Positions 48,507 to 62,962 of a stretch of 64,000 nucleotides of DNA are shown here, one piece after another. The first letter of the stretch is position 1. The number at the start of each line of letters is the position of its first letter. The stretch comes from Tetrahymena thermophila SB210 (taxonomy: Eukaryota > Ciliophora > Oligohymenophorea > Hymenostomatida > Tetrahymenidae), in contig NW_002476178.1 in NCBI RefSeq assembly GCF_000189635.1, positions 372,001 to 436,000 on the forward strand, given 5' to 3'. The notes under the pieces are model-generated. The model saw only the letters and a list, made by a program, of their open reading frames with translations, made no database searches and was not told where the DNA came from. The translations under genes and the position numbers were made by a program.

Positions 48507-51500
48507 TCAAATTTAACTTTTATTTTAATCATCCTAATTATAAATTTATATGTTTTTATCGCCTATTTATTTATTTTTTTAAAAGCTAATTAAAGGTAAT
48601 TTTATTATTTTTGGATTATTGTTGCAACTACTTTTTAGTCTTCCCATGATAATTTAACTAACATTTTTTTAATAGACTTCCTTTTCACTATTATTACTTG
48701 GTAATTTTGAATTTGATTTTTAAAAGAAGTTTTTATTTTTTGCTTATTAATTTTCTAAAATAGATAAATTCTCTTATGTGTTACTTATACCTTATAAGCT
48801 ATCTAATTCAATTAAACTATTTACCTTGTCTTATGTTTCATTTTTTTTACATAATTTTTAATTTATTGTTTTTAGCAAGAATGGTATGTTTAAAATAAGT
48901 TTTATGACTAGAATTATGGGATTCAAAAATAAAATCAAAAGTATACAAATAGTCATAGCAATATTGTATTTGTCAATTATTTCTATATCTTTTTCACTGA
49001 TATTGTTTTGTAGAAGCTAATTAATTTAAAAACTAAGCAACAGTATTAAAATAAGAACTATCATCCACAATATTGAATCTACAATTTACTTAATATTATT
49101 TAATTTATCTTTTTGAGGTCTAAAAATTATTCTAAGAACTAAGATTAAGGTTTCAATGAAAAGCCAAAAGCCTACTTAGAAATAAAATTAGCTATAAAAT
49201 ATTGCAAGGAATGTCGGTATCATTATGTTTGATAATATAAGAGTTATGAATTTGAAATTTCTACTAAAATATCTAATTTAGATATAATCCTCTAAAAATT
49301 AATTATTAACCATTTTCTAAAATTCTTCATTTTTATTTACTTCTTAAGCAAAAATTAATTTATTTTTCTCAGAATTAATTATTTTATAGGTTAAGTAAGA
49401 TGCTATTATAATATAAACAAATATAATCACTAAAAATGCAATTTAAAATATCTGATTATTTGTTTATAACCCGTATAAATAAAATGACATAATCTGAAGA
49501 ACTACTGAGAAAGACAAAACAATAATAATTGTCTCATGTAGCATAACTGTCAAAATACTAATGACTCTTTTATAATAGTAATAAATCCTCTCTTTAGTTG
49601 TAACATCCTAAGTGTACAATGAAGATTCTTTAGGACTGCTTTTCAAAAGATTCCCATATTTATTCTTTTTTCTGAGATAGTTTATTGAAAATATTGGTAA
49701 AACTAAAATCCATATTGCTAAAATAGAAATGATTGGTCCTCCACCATTTTAAACAACACTACTAGTTACTTTTTCTGCATTAAATTTGTTAGGTATATAA
49801 TCTTGAAATTCCAACAATCTATAATGTTTATATTGGTATTAAGTAAAAACTATACCATTAGTCGTTTATTTTATAATTTAATTTTGATCTTCTTAAATAA
49901 AATAAGAAAATAAGTTTATTTTTTTGAATAAAATTAGAGGACTAGTTCCACTCAGAGTCTTAAAAAAGGCATATATTAATTGGGGGTACACAATGTCTAT
50001 AAACAATAAAAAATAAAGCTTTTGCACTGACATAAACTACTAAACCGCTCCACCATTAGGAGAAGCTATGGAAAATATTATTGAACTTGCTGTTGTAGAT
50101 CCTATTGCAATATATGCAGCAGATTAAGTTGTTTATGTTAATGTTTCTATTGTTTTTTAAGATATATTGGTAGGAAAGGCTTCTTAGGAGCATTAATTAT
50201 TTGCTAAGTAATAAGAATTATAGCAAGATTAGCAATAACTACTCTAATCTTTACAAGTTTTACAGTTAGATGAGCATTACTAACATATTTATTTAGTCGT
50301 ATCAAAATAGTATCCATCAGTACAATAACAGGTATTTTTATTTTAATCTAAACTCCATCCTGGTTAATTCTTACATGATAAACAATAATTAGGATCATTA
50401 TTGCATGTTTAACAAAGATTAGAGCAATTTGTACAGTTTCTTTAATCTTAACTTAAATGAAATCCACTTGAGCATTGGCACATATTATTAGAAATCTACA
50501 TAGACATAGAATTTTTGCAAGAAGTACAAAAATTGCTGCTAGTGCATGCTGAGCAAAGAGGAGGACAAGGTAAGCAATCGTTTGAAGAAATGTCTTAATA
50601 ATATCCATCTTTACACTTACAAATTTGATTAATTAATTACATTGATGAAGAATTTTTACAAGATGTACACTAAGTACTACTGTTACATTCAGAACAAAGA
50701 GAAGTACAAGCTTAGCATTCTTTAGAACTCAAGTCTAAATAATATCCTGTTTTACAAGAGCATGTATTATTAACTAATTACCATGTAGTTGTGTTTTTAC
50801 AAGATGTACAGCTTGTACTAGAATTTAGGCATTTTATACATGGAAAGTTACAACTATTACAATCATTTGTAGAAATGTCTAAATAGAATCCTTCTTAACA
50901 CTTACAAATTTGATTAATTAATTACATTGATGAAGAATTTTTACAAGATGTACATTAAGTGCTACTGTTACATTCAGAACAAAGAGAAGGACAAGCTTAG
51001 CAGTCTTTAGAACTTGAATCTTAATAATATCCTGCTTTACAGGAGCATGAGTTACTTACTAGTTACCATCCAGTTGTATTTTTACAAGATGTACAGTATG
51101 TACTAGAATTTTGGCATTTTATACACGGAAAATTACAACTTTTACAGTCATTTGAAGTTGAGTCAAAGTAAAATTCATCTTTGCATTCACATTTGTTATC
51201 TGATGTTAAATTCCATAAAGTATTATTTTTACAACTTTAGCATTAACTTCCATCTTAAGGGTTGCATACCAAACATAAATTATTACTACAAGTACAAATT
51301 TTATTTTAGTTTTCTGTATAACCTTATGTGCATAAACATGTTCCATTTGCTGCATTTAAAGTTCTAGGTCCTGAAGATTGATTACATGATACACAAAAGT
51401 TGTTTGTATTTTAACATGTTTAGCAACTCTAATCACATTACTGGCACTAGCCTGATACTAAAAAATAACCATCTTAACATGATTAACAATTGTTATTATT

Positions 51501-52760
51501 TGGTCCATTACAAGTTTTACAAGAAAGGGGACATTTAATACAAGCTTAACTGGATCCATCATCATAAAAACCAGGATTACAAGGACATTTATTATTTGAG
51601 TCTAAATTAGCTCTGTTACTATTAGATGGACAAGAAGTACAAGTAGAAGATCCTGATGAACATATACAGTAATACGGGCAAGACGCAGCGCTTATAGTGG
51701 TAGTCCATACTATTTTAAACAGTAAATTAAAGATTTTTTATTTTTCAAACAAAATTAAATATTTATTATTTTTAAATTACTTTAAATATTATTTTAGTTA
51801 TCAACTGTCATAAAATTTGTTTCCTATTAAAATGATTAAAGTAAAAGTCTAAAACATTATTTGAATCTATAAATTTATTTTACATTCAAAAAAGAGAAAA
51901 GAGTAAATTAATTCAATGTAGGTGTAGATTATCCTAATGTATTTCCATCGAAATTATAAACTATATTTAAAAAATTAAATCCATTTAAAATGATTAATTA
52001 TCTTTTTAAATTTTTTTAAAAGTTAATAGATAGATTATTGATACATTGAGTCATCGCATACTAACCCCTACCCCGGATTTTTTTAAGATAAGTTTTAAAA
52101 AAATGGGTATAAATTTAAAAGGGGGTAAAGATATGAAAAACAAAGGTAATAAGGAAGAAATTAGAAATTAAAAAAAGACATTTAAACATTTTAACAAGTG
52201 TTCAAGTAAACTTGAAAAAAAGGTGTAATTAATAACTTATTATTACTTTTAATAAAATTTTTGTATTATTTACCTGTGATAAATTTTTAATAAAGCACCA
52301 TAAAATAGGAAGTAAATCCATAAATATCAACAAAATCATTATTCAGAGGAAATGATTTATAATTATTGAATGTATTACTAGAATAATAATAAACATTCAT
52401 TGTATATGTTTGACCATCTTTAGAAACACCTCCACATGTATAGTTAGCATCTACCTTTAAATAAATAAATAAAGAAATAAAGAAATTTTATTCAATATAT
52501 TCAAATATATTCTTTTTACTCCCATTTTGATAAATTTTATTAAATTAATATTATTTGTAATCTAGAATGAGTTTATAGCATAATAAATGGTTTATTAGAC
52601 AGATTAACCTTGAGAAATCATGTTTTTATCATAAACTGTTAAATTAATGATACAAAATTAAAATTAATTAGGTAAAATAAATATTTACTAAAAATTTTAG
52701 AAGATCCGCATGCAGCAAAAACTAAATTAACTGAGGATATCTAAAATTATTAAAAATAAT

Positions 52761-52791
<31 letters not shown>

Positions 52792-53626
52792 TTAGCTATA
52801 CCATAGTCCTATGACTTAGTTTGTACAGTTATTAAAGGTTTAATGATTAACATTCTAAAAAAAGTCTATTAAATTAATTATTATTTTTAATGGCTATCCT
52901 GATATAAAAATAATATTTACTTTTGATTTCCCCACTTGAAAACCCAACCAAAATCTAAATTATTTCAAAAAAATCTTTAACATAATTACAATAAAAGTCT
53001 AATTAATAATTATATACTCCTGCTTCACTTTATACAGAACTTTATACAGATACGGTTTAAGTGTATGTATTGCTACTAGTTGAAAAAGCAGTATTATATT
53101 GACTAATATAACTTCCACCATAGTTTAATACTTATTTTTTTAAAAGATAAATATTATTTTAATTATCAAAATGATTAAAGTAATTACAGAATCCAGATTA
53201 CTGAAAAATAGATAGAAATATATGATTCTTTATATAAAAAATAGATAAGTTAGCTTATTTATTTTTAATATATTGTATTTTATTACTGCATCAGATTAAT
53301 AGAATTAAACACTAATACAATTTTAAGAACCTGAATAAGATTGTTTATTAGATGCTGCATAAGTGTTCGAAAAAGATATGGCTTTTTAAATATTTTAGAT
53401 TACAAAAACGAACTACAATATTTATTTTACCCTTTATTACAGACTAATTTTATTAGCAAGTAGCTACTACTCCTACGCTTTTATATGTTACACTAATGAT
53501 TTAATTGCTGCCAAGGTTAGTTGAGGTTAGAGTATTTGAAGTAAAACTAAAAGATTGACAGTAAATAAATATATTCTGAATGATTAGGAAAAGTATAATC
53601 TGTTTTCCTTTTTTTACTTTCTTCAT
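48507..53626 (-). CDS. Gene D: cysteine-rich multi-pass membrane protein, 1343 residues
   Basis: Nine exons: 53431-53626, 53287-53381, 53188-53200, 53018-53130, 52792-52854, 52689-52740, 52520-52635, 52274-52454, 48507-51709. Total 4032 nt, 1344 codons, with no in-frame TGA found. The start MKKVKKGKQIILFLI is a signal peptide. The ectodomain is closest to gene B (both lack the upstream in-frame ATG of A and C, and both have a GG in NYGGN/NYGGS). Cysteine-rich repeats span about 285-783 with two 95-residue units; membrane segments begin at about 840; a charged tail ends KSQI, as in B and C. Expected at the cell surface; ligand and pathway unknown. Confidence 0.87.
50619..51190 (-). repeat. Two 285-nt cysteine-rich repeat units in gene D exon 9
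   Basis: The marker CAAATTTGATTAATTAATT begins at 50620 and 50905, again exactly 285 nt apart. Confidence 0.75.
52921..52954 (-). other. Conserved 34-nt candidate poison exon inside gene D intron 4
   Basis: Same length and splice signals as in the other three genes. It differs from A and B only in the middle, within the Ser codon. Confidence 0.5.
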
Positions 53627-53671
53627 TCTTACTATTTGCCTTTTGTCTCTAGATTATTAAAAGTATTAATA

Positions 53672-53698
53672 TTTTTCAAAAAATAATTAAATTTAATT
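53672..53698 (-). promoter_or_regulatory. Conserved upstream block of gene D
   Basis: Counterpart of the block before gene A, about 45 nt before the ATG at 53626. Confidence 0.4.
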
Positions 53699-55689
53699 CT
53701 TAAGATATCATCCAATTACATTTATTAAAAAGAGAGAGTGCAATAGGTTTTGATTAGAGTAACATTAGAATTAATAAATATATAAATAGTGATAATTATG
53801 TAAGCTATATAAATATACAAATAGTTTATGTTAACAAAAAAAAATAATTTATTTAAAGAATATAATGTTATTAAAGAATACTTTATACATTTTTAAAACT
53901 TATTTTAATCCATAATTTTATTAAGTTTGTTTAGAAAATAAAATCTATCTCTCATTTATATTTCGATCTTTATCAAAATTAAATATTTATTCTAAAAATT
54001 TGCATCGAGACACATAAATTATATTAGTGGTTATTTGTTTACTTTATGTTTCTTACATATTTGATTATGTAAAAAATATAATTTTTGAAAACAAAATTAT
54101 AACTCATGGATAATTATTTGCAAGTATCATAATATATAAATTATAAGTACCTTTCATTTCTCAAACTAGCTAGTTATTATTGTTTGAAAAATTTAATACT
54201 TCTACGTCAACTCACTAATAAGCCAAAGCAAAAATTCTTTTATAATGGATTTTAAATTAATGACTAATAATGTACATGTGTACTTAAAGTAAGCTTGTCT
54301 TTTCTATCTTATTTTATGAAATTTGGTGGTATTTTAATCATAATAAGAATTAGAATCATCAAAAGAATAAATTTTTTCCCATAAAAATAAAGTGTTTTTG
54401 ATTATCATTAAAAATTAATAATAAATAACTAGTTATTGCTTTACATCGATAAACTTATAAATAATAAATGAATAATATCATAATTTTTTCTTTGATATTA
54501 TTTGTTAATATTTCAAATTCCAAATCTGTTTATAATTAAAATTAAAGATTTTTATGTATTCCTTTTCTTTATATAATATTTTTTCTCTGCATTTATTTTC
54601 TATTTAATACCAAGTAATTATTATACCATAAACTTGTAACTTCTTTAGTTGTTTTTCTGATAAAAATTTTTGAAGAAATATATCATGTAAATATATATAA
54701 TTAAAAATTTATTTGAGTATTTTATTATTAATAAGATTAGTTAATTATATCCATATTGGTTTTTTAAATTTTTTGTGAATTACATCTTTTAAATTTTATA
54801 TTCTCAAATATCTTTTATTAAAGTTAAATGTTTTACCGCTTGAATGAAAATAGTAAGATATTTTTTAATTTATTAAACAGCTTATAAAGATTACTATTTG
54901 TATTTCTTTTTAATAAAATTACAGTTATAAAATATATTTTATACTAATTTTAGATATTTCTCAAACCAGTTCTTCTCTTCTATTAAAAGTCATTAAAAAT
55001 AATGTACCAAAATAAAAAAATACCAAATAAATTTAGTTTTACATTTATCTAAAACAATTAATAATAATTATCCTCTCTTGCAATTAGAATTATACTAAAT
55101 ACACAGAAAGAATAAAATTATATTAACTTTAAAACTTATAAAAATATAATAATTAAATTAAACCATAAATATTATCTTTAAAAATTGATTTAGTTTTAAT
55201 AAAATATAAAATTTAATTATTTTTCTGTGAAAAATTGTACTTTTGTCTTTAAAAATTTTTATTGTAAATAAAATATTTAATGTGAAATTATTAAATAATA
55301 AATAATTTTTAAAAATAAAAGAAATTTTTTTTTCAAAGATCATAACTGTTTTAAATTATTATTTATATTATGAATTTTAGTATATTTCATTTTAATATGT
55401 CTACATTTATTTTTTTTATTCTTTTACAACAACCAAATTAAATTCATTAGCTTATCATTATAGAGGTAAAAATATCTATTCTTTTATTGATTGATATGTC
55501 ACTTTTCTAGTTAAATGTTAATTAACTCTCAGTTAAGCTCTTTTACAGTTAAAAGATACCGTCTAAAGTATCTAAGGAAACCCATATAGCTTTGCTTTTG
55601 TTTGTTTGTTTGTTTGTTAGTTATTTATTAATTTTAATAAACTACACTAAGAAAATTTGATCGAGTTTCTAGTTTTACACTTTTTCTTC
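53699..55689. other. Non-coding spacer upstream of gene D
   Basis: AT-rich, no gene. A short GTTT microsatellite lies at about 55598-55620. Aligns with the other unit spacers. Confidence 0.5.
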
Positions 55690-57520
55690 CTATTAAATAA
55701 TGCCTTCAAAATAAATTTACTAAATATGGAAAAGCTAATCAAATTATTAGAAAAATTCAATTCGATAACAAGATTAATATTACACATACTGTGGTTACAA
55801 TATTTTACTATTTATTTATGCCATCTTGTTTTTATCTAATTTATTAAATTTCTTTTATATATTAGCTAATTATAAATCAAAGAATAAATAAATACCCATA
55901 ACATACATTCTAAAATTTGCTTTTTACCAATTAAATGTCTTATTATAATTCTAAGAATTAAAATTAATACTTTAAAAGCGAGCTAAATAATTAAACATTT
56001 TTGATGGGATATATTTAGAATTTTACGGGAATTAAAGAATTTATGAGAACATTGACCATTAATTTAAAATTTCTTTTGAAAATTAAGATTAAACATAATC
56101 CTTTATAAATTGTTATTCAATAAAGTGTAAAAAAACTTATTCTTAAAGTGTCTAAAAGCTAGGTAAATTTATTTATCTACAATAAAATATTTAAATGTTA
56201 TCTATTACAAAAGAATAATCGCTATAAAGACTATTTTAATTATTTACTATATTGTTACATCCCAAAAAGATTAAATTAAACTCTTTAAATGAAAAGGAAA
56301 GAATTATTATAATAATAGTTTCATTCAAAAAACCAAAAAATTATTACAATAAATATAATTTTTATTGATTACTATTATCCGTCCCAAACAAAATAAGCCT
56401 CTAGATGGAGCCATGCGGCTACAAAAGTATGGATTTACTAAAAATAAAAAAATTTTTTTATATACTTTAGTAGCCGCATGGCTCCATCTAGAGGCTTATT
56501 TTGTCTGGGACGGACTATAAGTTATATATAAATTTTATTTGTATTTCAGATCCAAATCAACAAACTATCCTAATATTAATTATTATTAAATTGTTCTGTA
56601 AAAATTAGAGGAAGGATTAATATCAATATTCAAATTACTATATTCCCTCCAGTATTATCAATTATAATGATATATACTCTTTCTGCATTAAATTTGTAAT
56701 AGATAAATATACAAATAACTAGACTATAAATTTCAGTAAAATTTTTAAAGAGCTATTATCATCTTTGATAAAGTAATGAATGATATTTACGTTATGAAAT
56801 AAAACCAAATGATTAGTTGCTAAAAGCTTTAAAATGAATTTTATACCAGTAATCGATAACTCACATTTAATTACATTAATAAATAAAGTTTTACACAGCA
56901 AAAATTTGTTAAACAGCTCCATAATTATGAGAAGTTAATGAAAAGATTACAGAGTTTGGAGTAGCATGTCCTATAGCAATATAATTTTTTGATTAAGTGG
57001 GTTAACTTAAATTGTCAATGGTTTTAGATGAAACATTAGTATTTATGATTAACAACTTTATATTTGAATTTTAAGAGTGAAAACATATTTAATTATTATG
57101 TTTTGTAAAATGAAGTAAATAATATTTAAATTAAAAATTGTAAAAGTACCCTTTTTTGCATAAAAATTTATTGAAATTAATTTCGTATTTTATAATCATA
57201 CAACTGCTTACACATTCATCACTACTTTAAAGAAATATTTTACAACAAAAGTTACATTTTAAACAATAACTTTTAGAAGTGTCTAAATAATACCCACTTA
57301 GGTATAAACTATTATTTATTTACATTTATACATTTCAAACATGTAGAGCTGATAGTTCATTTTAAGCATATATAAAAGAATGACATATAATCAATTTATG
57401 TTTTATCATTATAAAAACTTTCTTTACAATCACATGTATAATTTTTCATTTATTATCTGTACAAGCTAAGCAGAAAATGCTACTATTTTGGAAAGTTTTG
57501 CAAGGAAATCCCAGATAAAT
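55690..57520 (-). pseudogene. Pseudogene D' of the array family, carrying a MITE
   Basis: Counterpart of B' and C'. The cysteine-rich remnant FCLACTDNK near 57450 is followed by a small deletion relative to B' that breaks the frame. Further fragments of the membrane region can be followed to about 55690. The MITE at 56375-56517 sits between two of the former membrane segments. Confidence 0.6.
56375..56517. mobile_element. 143-bp MITE of Tc1/mariner type
   Basis: The ends are long inverted repeats: about 45 bp match with one mismatch (TCCGTCCCAAACAAAATAAG on the left, the complement of CTTATTTTGTCTGGGACGGA on the right), and the match extends inward to about 57 bp with more mismatches. It is flanked by TA on both sides (56373-56374 and 56518-56519). 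The matching sites in B' (GATTACTAAGTTAT) and C' (GATTACTAGGTTAC) lack it and show a single TA, so this is a filled versus empty site. The arms are far richer in GC than the surroundings. There is no coding capacity. Confidence 0.82.
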
Positions 57521-60500
57521 AGTGATCTTCAATTTTTAATTTGTGTAAAAATGTAATTTATTTAACAAAATGAATTATAGATTATTTTTTAAACTCATTT
57601 AAAGCAAATATTTTTAAACAATTAAATCATTTATCTTTCACTATGCTCTTGATAAACTAAATTTTAAAAATTGTTAAACACTTTCAACTTTTCATGAGGA
57701 GTAATATTTTTTAAAAAATAAAATTAAAAAATTTCATAAAAAATAATTAAAATCTAAAAAAGAATTTAAGAAAGACTTAGAAAGAAATTCCATAGAAAAA
57801 ACATACAAAATGCTATGAATTCATGGGAAAAAAGATGCCTCTAAATCATAGAAACTCAAGAAAATGTACATAAAGATTTATTTAAAGTATATATATTTGC
57901 CTATACATCTAAGTATTCTATCAACGATTAAAATTAAATATAAAATTCAATACAATTATAAAAATTCTTAAATATCACTTGTGCAACTAAAATAAGCCTG
58001 TAATTATTTATTTGAAAAACATTTTTTTAAAATTTATTTAATGAAGATTTACATTGCTGTAAATAAATTTTTTTAATTTTATTAATTTTGAAATATTATT
58101 TAAATAGTGAATTATTTATAAGTAAAAATTGAGCTATCTATGATATTCATTGAAAAAATGATTATTATAAATTTATAAAATTCTTTAATTTAATTAAGCA
58201 CTATTATTAACTAGAAGCCCTAAAATATAACTAGAGTCAGCATAAAATATGTTTTTTTTTAAATTAAATAAAAGTTAAATTAAAATATTCTATTTCCTTC
58301 TAGTTTATAGTGAAAAAAATAAAAATTTAGCACAAATTTGGTGAAAAATTATTAATAGAGCTTGGTTTTTATAAATTCTGTGTTAAACTTGATGTTAAAA
58401 ATATGGTTTTAGTTTAATTCCAATCTAGTTAATATTTTAAAAATATAATATAATAAAACAGTGAGATAAGTACTACATACTAACATTTAACTTACTAGCA
58501 AAAATTATTGTTTATTTATTTGATTTATAAAATTATCATTTTCAATTTTTATTACTTCATTATACTAATTACCATCAATGTATGTGACTTGAGAAACTAA
58601 TAAAATAATTTTTGTTACTATTAATGTTAATAATTAATAATGCAAATATTATTTTTTTGTTAAGTATTTCTAAAATTAGCTTATTACTATACAGGTACAC
58701 TCAATATGATTGCAACATCAGAATTTTATTTTTATTTTATAATATTAAAAGTTTTTCTATTTAAAAACTAAATACATAGAAATTAAAAAAATACTATAAT
58801 TAACCTTATCTAAACTATTAAATGCTTAATATCTTTAAAATAAATTTCTTTTATGTTGAAATTATTTTTACAGTACCTATATAACTCTCCAAATTAAATC
58901 CTATGAATATCTAGTAAAATAGTATATTTTTAAGAAGTAAATTGTAAACATAAATATAAATTAATATTATTTTCCAGTTCTACTTATTATTTTTGAAGAA
59001 AAATATTAATTTTCCTCTAAAATCAGAATCATCATATAGTAAATTATTTTCATTTATACTGGTTGAAGTAAATTAAAGTACTAAATACATAAATAGATTA
59101 ACAAATCTTATTATAAACAAAAATAATTATATTTATCTTTAAGATAGGTTTGCTAATTAAATATTTTACTATTAAATATAGAAAATAATTTAAATATTTT
59201 AATTTAAAAATTTTATCTTTATATAACTATATTTTAAGTTTTCTATATCAATGTAATCTTAGTTATTTTGCCAATATATTAAAAAATAGATCAATTCATA
59301 TTTCTGAAATAAAACTCTAGTTAGGTAAAAATATGTTAAATAAAAAATCTTATCCTTAGATAATTCAAATTCTATAAGCTTTATCCTCAATTAACAAAAC
59401 AAATGTATTTTTGGTTATGTAAGTTATGCTTAAGACTTCTTTTGTATATGAATATGATTATTAATAATTAAAGTCAGAAAAAATAAAATAAAAGTTTATT
59501 GGTATGAATAATATAATTATTTGAGTCTTTTCTTTTTTGTTATTTATGTATTTTTCTGAAGAAGGAAATTCATAATATCTTATGAAATTTATTAAATTAG
59601 TGGTAATAAAATTATTCAAGAAATATAATAAATATGAATCTATTTTTCAGATCTTCATATTGTTAAAGCTCTTTTTCTTCACTATATACTTTTTATAAAT
59701 ACTTTTTCTCTGATCAAACAATTAATTTTTTTAATAACCAATATGTGGCTTTAATTCAATAGAATTATATTATCAATTTCGTTAATTAAATGCATTAATC
59801 ATTCAAAATAATAATAATAAATGATTAAAAATAAATATTTTTTAAAAATTCAATAATATTAGAAATAAATCAATTTAATATCACAATAAAGGTTATTCAA
59901 AATACAAAATTTTATGATTTATTAAACTATTAAGCTTTTTTTTATGTTTTTGTAATTTAGGAAACTTTGTTTGACTTTTTTTATTTCATTTGGTTAATTT
60001 TGAAAATGATTTGCAAAAAGATTTGTGTATGATTGATTGTGCCTTATTTATCTTATTTATATAGAAATAAATTATGAGCTTTATGCATCTTAAAAAAGTA
60101 AGAATTTTGATCACATTCATCATCACCTTTAATCGAAGCACAAAAAAGAAGATAATTAAAAAAATGAATAATTGAAAGAATATTATACTTTAAACTAAAA
60201 TTTGAAGCTTGATTGTTGGATTAGAAATTCAACAAATACTTTATGATTTAATAAAATATTAATAGGATATTAATAGAAAATAGTATATATAATGTCAATT
60301 AAACCAATTAAATTTCATATTTATAGATTCCTATTCTTGAATCATTTAAGAATTAAAAATTGTGTGTTTCAAGTGTAGATTTCTTAAAAAGATGAGTATT
60401 GTGTTAATTCTGTTCAAATTGAATAGATTATTTGATAATTTTTATGAAATTTAATCAAATTATGGCATTTATAATAATTATACGATTACGACATAATGTA

Positions 60501-62962
60501 TTTGGCTTTTGCTAGTCTTTGAAATTATGAGATGACAACATCATATTATTTTATAAATTGTACTAAAAAATGAATTTGGAATTGGATTTACAAGTTATTA
60601 ATGAGCGAAAAAAACCTAAATTCAAATAGAAATGCTATTTATTGATTTTATTTATTTTATATTATAGCAATATCTGTATTTCATAGCTATCATTTTTAAG
60701 TATAATTTAATTTTTTATCTTTCATTTTGGTTCCTAACTAGCTAGCTAACTTCAAGTCAATTAAATTAGCGTTAAAAATTAGTTACTGCTTACAATTTAT
60801 TACAGGGAGTATTTTTAAATTTTAATATATAAAGCTCTAGAATGATAGATAAAGCAAAATCAAAAGACTTAATTTACATTAATAATTTTATAATATTAAA
60901 AAAATATTAAATTTTAGTTAGCACTTAGTAAATATAGATTTTTTTTATCATTTCATCTGGCTTCATTTTTTTTTGAGTTGAATTATGAGATGAATTGTTA
61001 AAATTGTAAATTAGTTATTTTATTTAATTCTTTAACTGTTTAAATAACATCGAAATAGAGGAAAGGAATATTATGTTTTCATATTCATTAATTGATTTTA
61101 TATTGATAATTAGCTAGCGGATCACTAAGTTAGAGATCAGTATTTTATTAAATAAAAAAAATTCATAAATTATATTTATTTGTAAAAATTTAGAGAAAAT
61201 TTAATTATTTATGAAATAATTTTTATGAATAAAAATAGATCTGATATTTATTTAAAAGAAATTATTACAGAACAAAAATTTTTGAGAAAAAAAATGAAAA
61301 TTTTTGATAATTTAAATTAATTTTGGAAGAAAAAATATTCAGTAATTAAGGAAGTTTATATGAATTTCTGAAAAAATTTATGAAATCAACATCAAAGTTA
61401 TTTTTATATAAGCTTACTAAATTTCCTTAATTCTATTTTTTGATTACAGTTTGCTCTTGAAAGAATAAAACTAACTAAGCCTTGCTTTATATCATATTTT
61501 TTTTTTTTAGTTAATAGTTTAAAAGAACCAAGCCTTTTTAGAAAAAAAATTGTTAATGAATAAAAATTAGAATTATATTTCCCACATTCGTCTCTTATTT
61601 GTAGCTAAAAAAATTCAAACATGGTGAAGGTTTTATGTTTTGCTTATTTTTGATGGTAGCTGTCATTTATAAATGGTATAGATTAGGTAAAAATAAAGCT
61701 TGGAAGGATTATTAAAAATAATAGACTGTAATTAAGGCTTCGTGTAAGTTTTGTATGAAGGGATAGTAAAATAAAAATGATTAAACCTTACAAAGTAATC
61801 TAGATTAAACAAAATAAATAAAAATTGCATATAAAAATCACAATATTTCACATTTATAATAATTTATCTTCAAATTTTAAATATGAAAATATAATGAAAT
61901 TTATTGTTTGATTGGTTAATTTGTTTGTATGTTAGCTAGTAAGACATGCTTTTGAATTAATTCACTGTTTTTAATTTTATTTTCGGTGATTTTTCTTCTT
62001 CTGTACATAATAAAAAAAATTTAATCTATGTATTCAAATTTCTTTGTCTGTCTATTTAAGAGAAAAATTAATTAATTAATAATTAGAACGTATTTACAAA
62101 AAAGTATTATTAAATTCAGTTACTCATATATGCTAATTAGCTTATAAGACTATGCATATATTGCCAAAATTTCATATTAACTCCATTTTATTGATTTAGT
62201 TTTGCCTAAATGATTTGGATATGTAATTTTATAGGTTGTTTTGTTATATTTTTTTGAATAATATTAGAGATTTACATTTTGTTAAAATTCATAATTATAT
62301 TTTCCGCAGGTTTTATTAATATATAATCAGTAATTAACTATAAATAAAAATATAGTAAGCATTCAATCATGCTATTTTGAAAAGTATTCTAGACTTAATA
62401 GTAATATTCATATTTTCAATTATTTACTAGAGATAATTGAAATACCTTTAAAATCTATAAAATTTTCAGAATATTAATTTTAAATTAACTTTAACTTTTT
62501 ATTTTTTCTTATATTTCTTGGATAATTGTATAGGATTTTTTGCATTAAATCTTTTTAAGAGATTTGGGAACCAAAAATAAAATTTACAAGATAATAGCAA
62601 TAACTCTTAACTTTTAAGAAGATATGTTTAAATGAAAAATCTGCAGGCTTTCTGATAAATGAAATGGAAATTATAATTTATTAATCCGTTTTATTAATAA
62701 GATGGTTATATTATTATAAATGTAGGAGATAGGGGCTTTTTAATAGAATAGTATAAAGCTCATACATTTACATTTGAAGAGAGTTAATTTTCCAAATATA
62801 AATAGCTATTTGCAGGTGGTAAAGTAAAATAAGGTTGATAATTATTAAAATAATAATTTGATTATAATTTTTTTGTAATAAATTAAGAATTAAAGTATTG
62901 ATTTGTTAATAAATTTGAAGATAATATAGCAAACATTTTAAAATAATTACAAAATTTTTTTA
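57521..62962. other. Block 2 end and gene-poor region
   Basis: 57720-58623 is the block end shared with 38300-39228. From 58624 to 62962 the sequence is AT-rich, with frequent TGA and no supported gene, RNA or repeat. The last few hundred bases should contain the promoter of the gene starting at 62963. Confidence 0.5.

Larger units (their letters stand above)
39291..58623. repeat. Segmental duplication block 2 (genes C and D with pseudogenes C' and D')
   Basis: Matches 20852-39228 in order and orientation. It is about 1 kb longer, mainly because C' kept the ~1.6 kb lost in A'; B has three more repeat units than D, which partly offsets this. Confidence 0.75.

Noticed and set aside
20852..58623. 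The array as a micronuclear mating-type (mat) locus
   Set aside because: That locus carries head-to-head MTA/MTB pairs of mostly incomplete genes; here all four genes are complete and in the same direction, so only the general architecture is alike.
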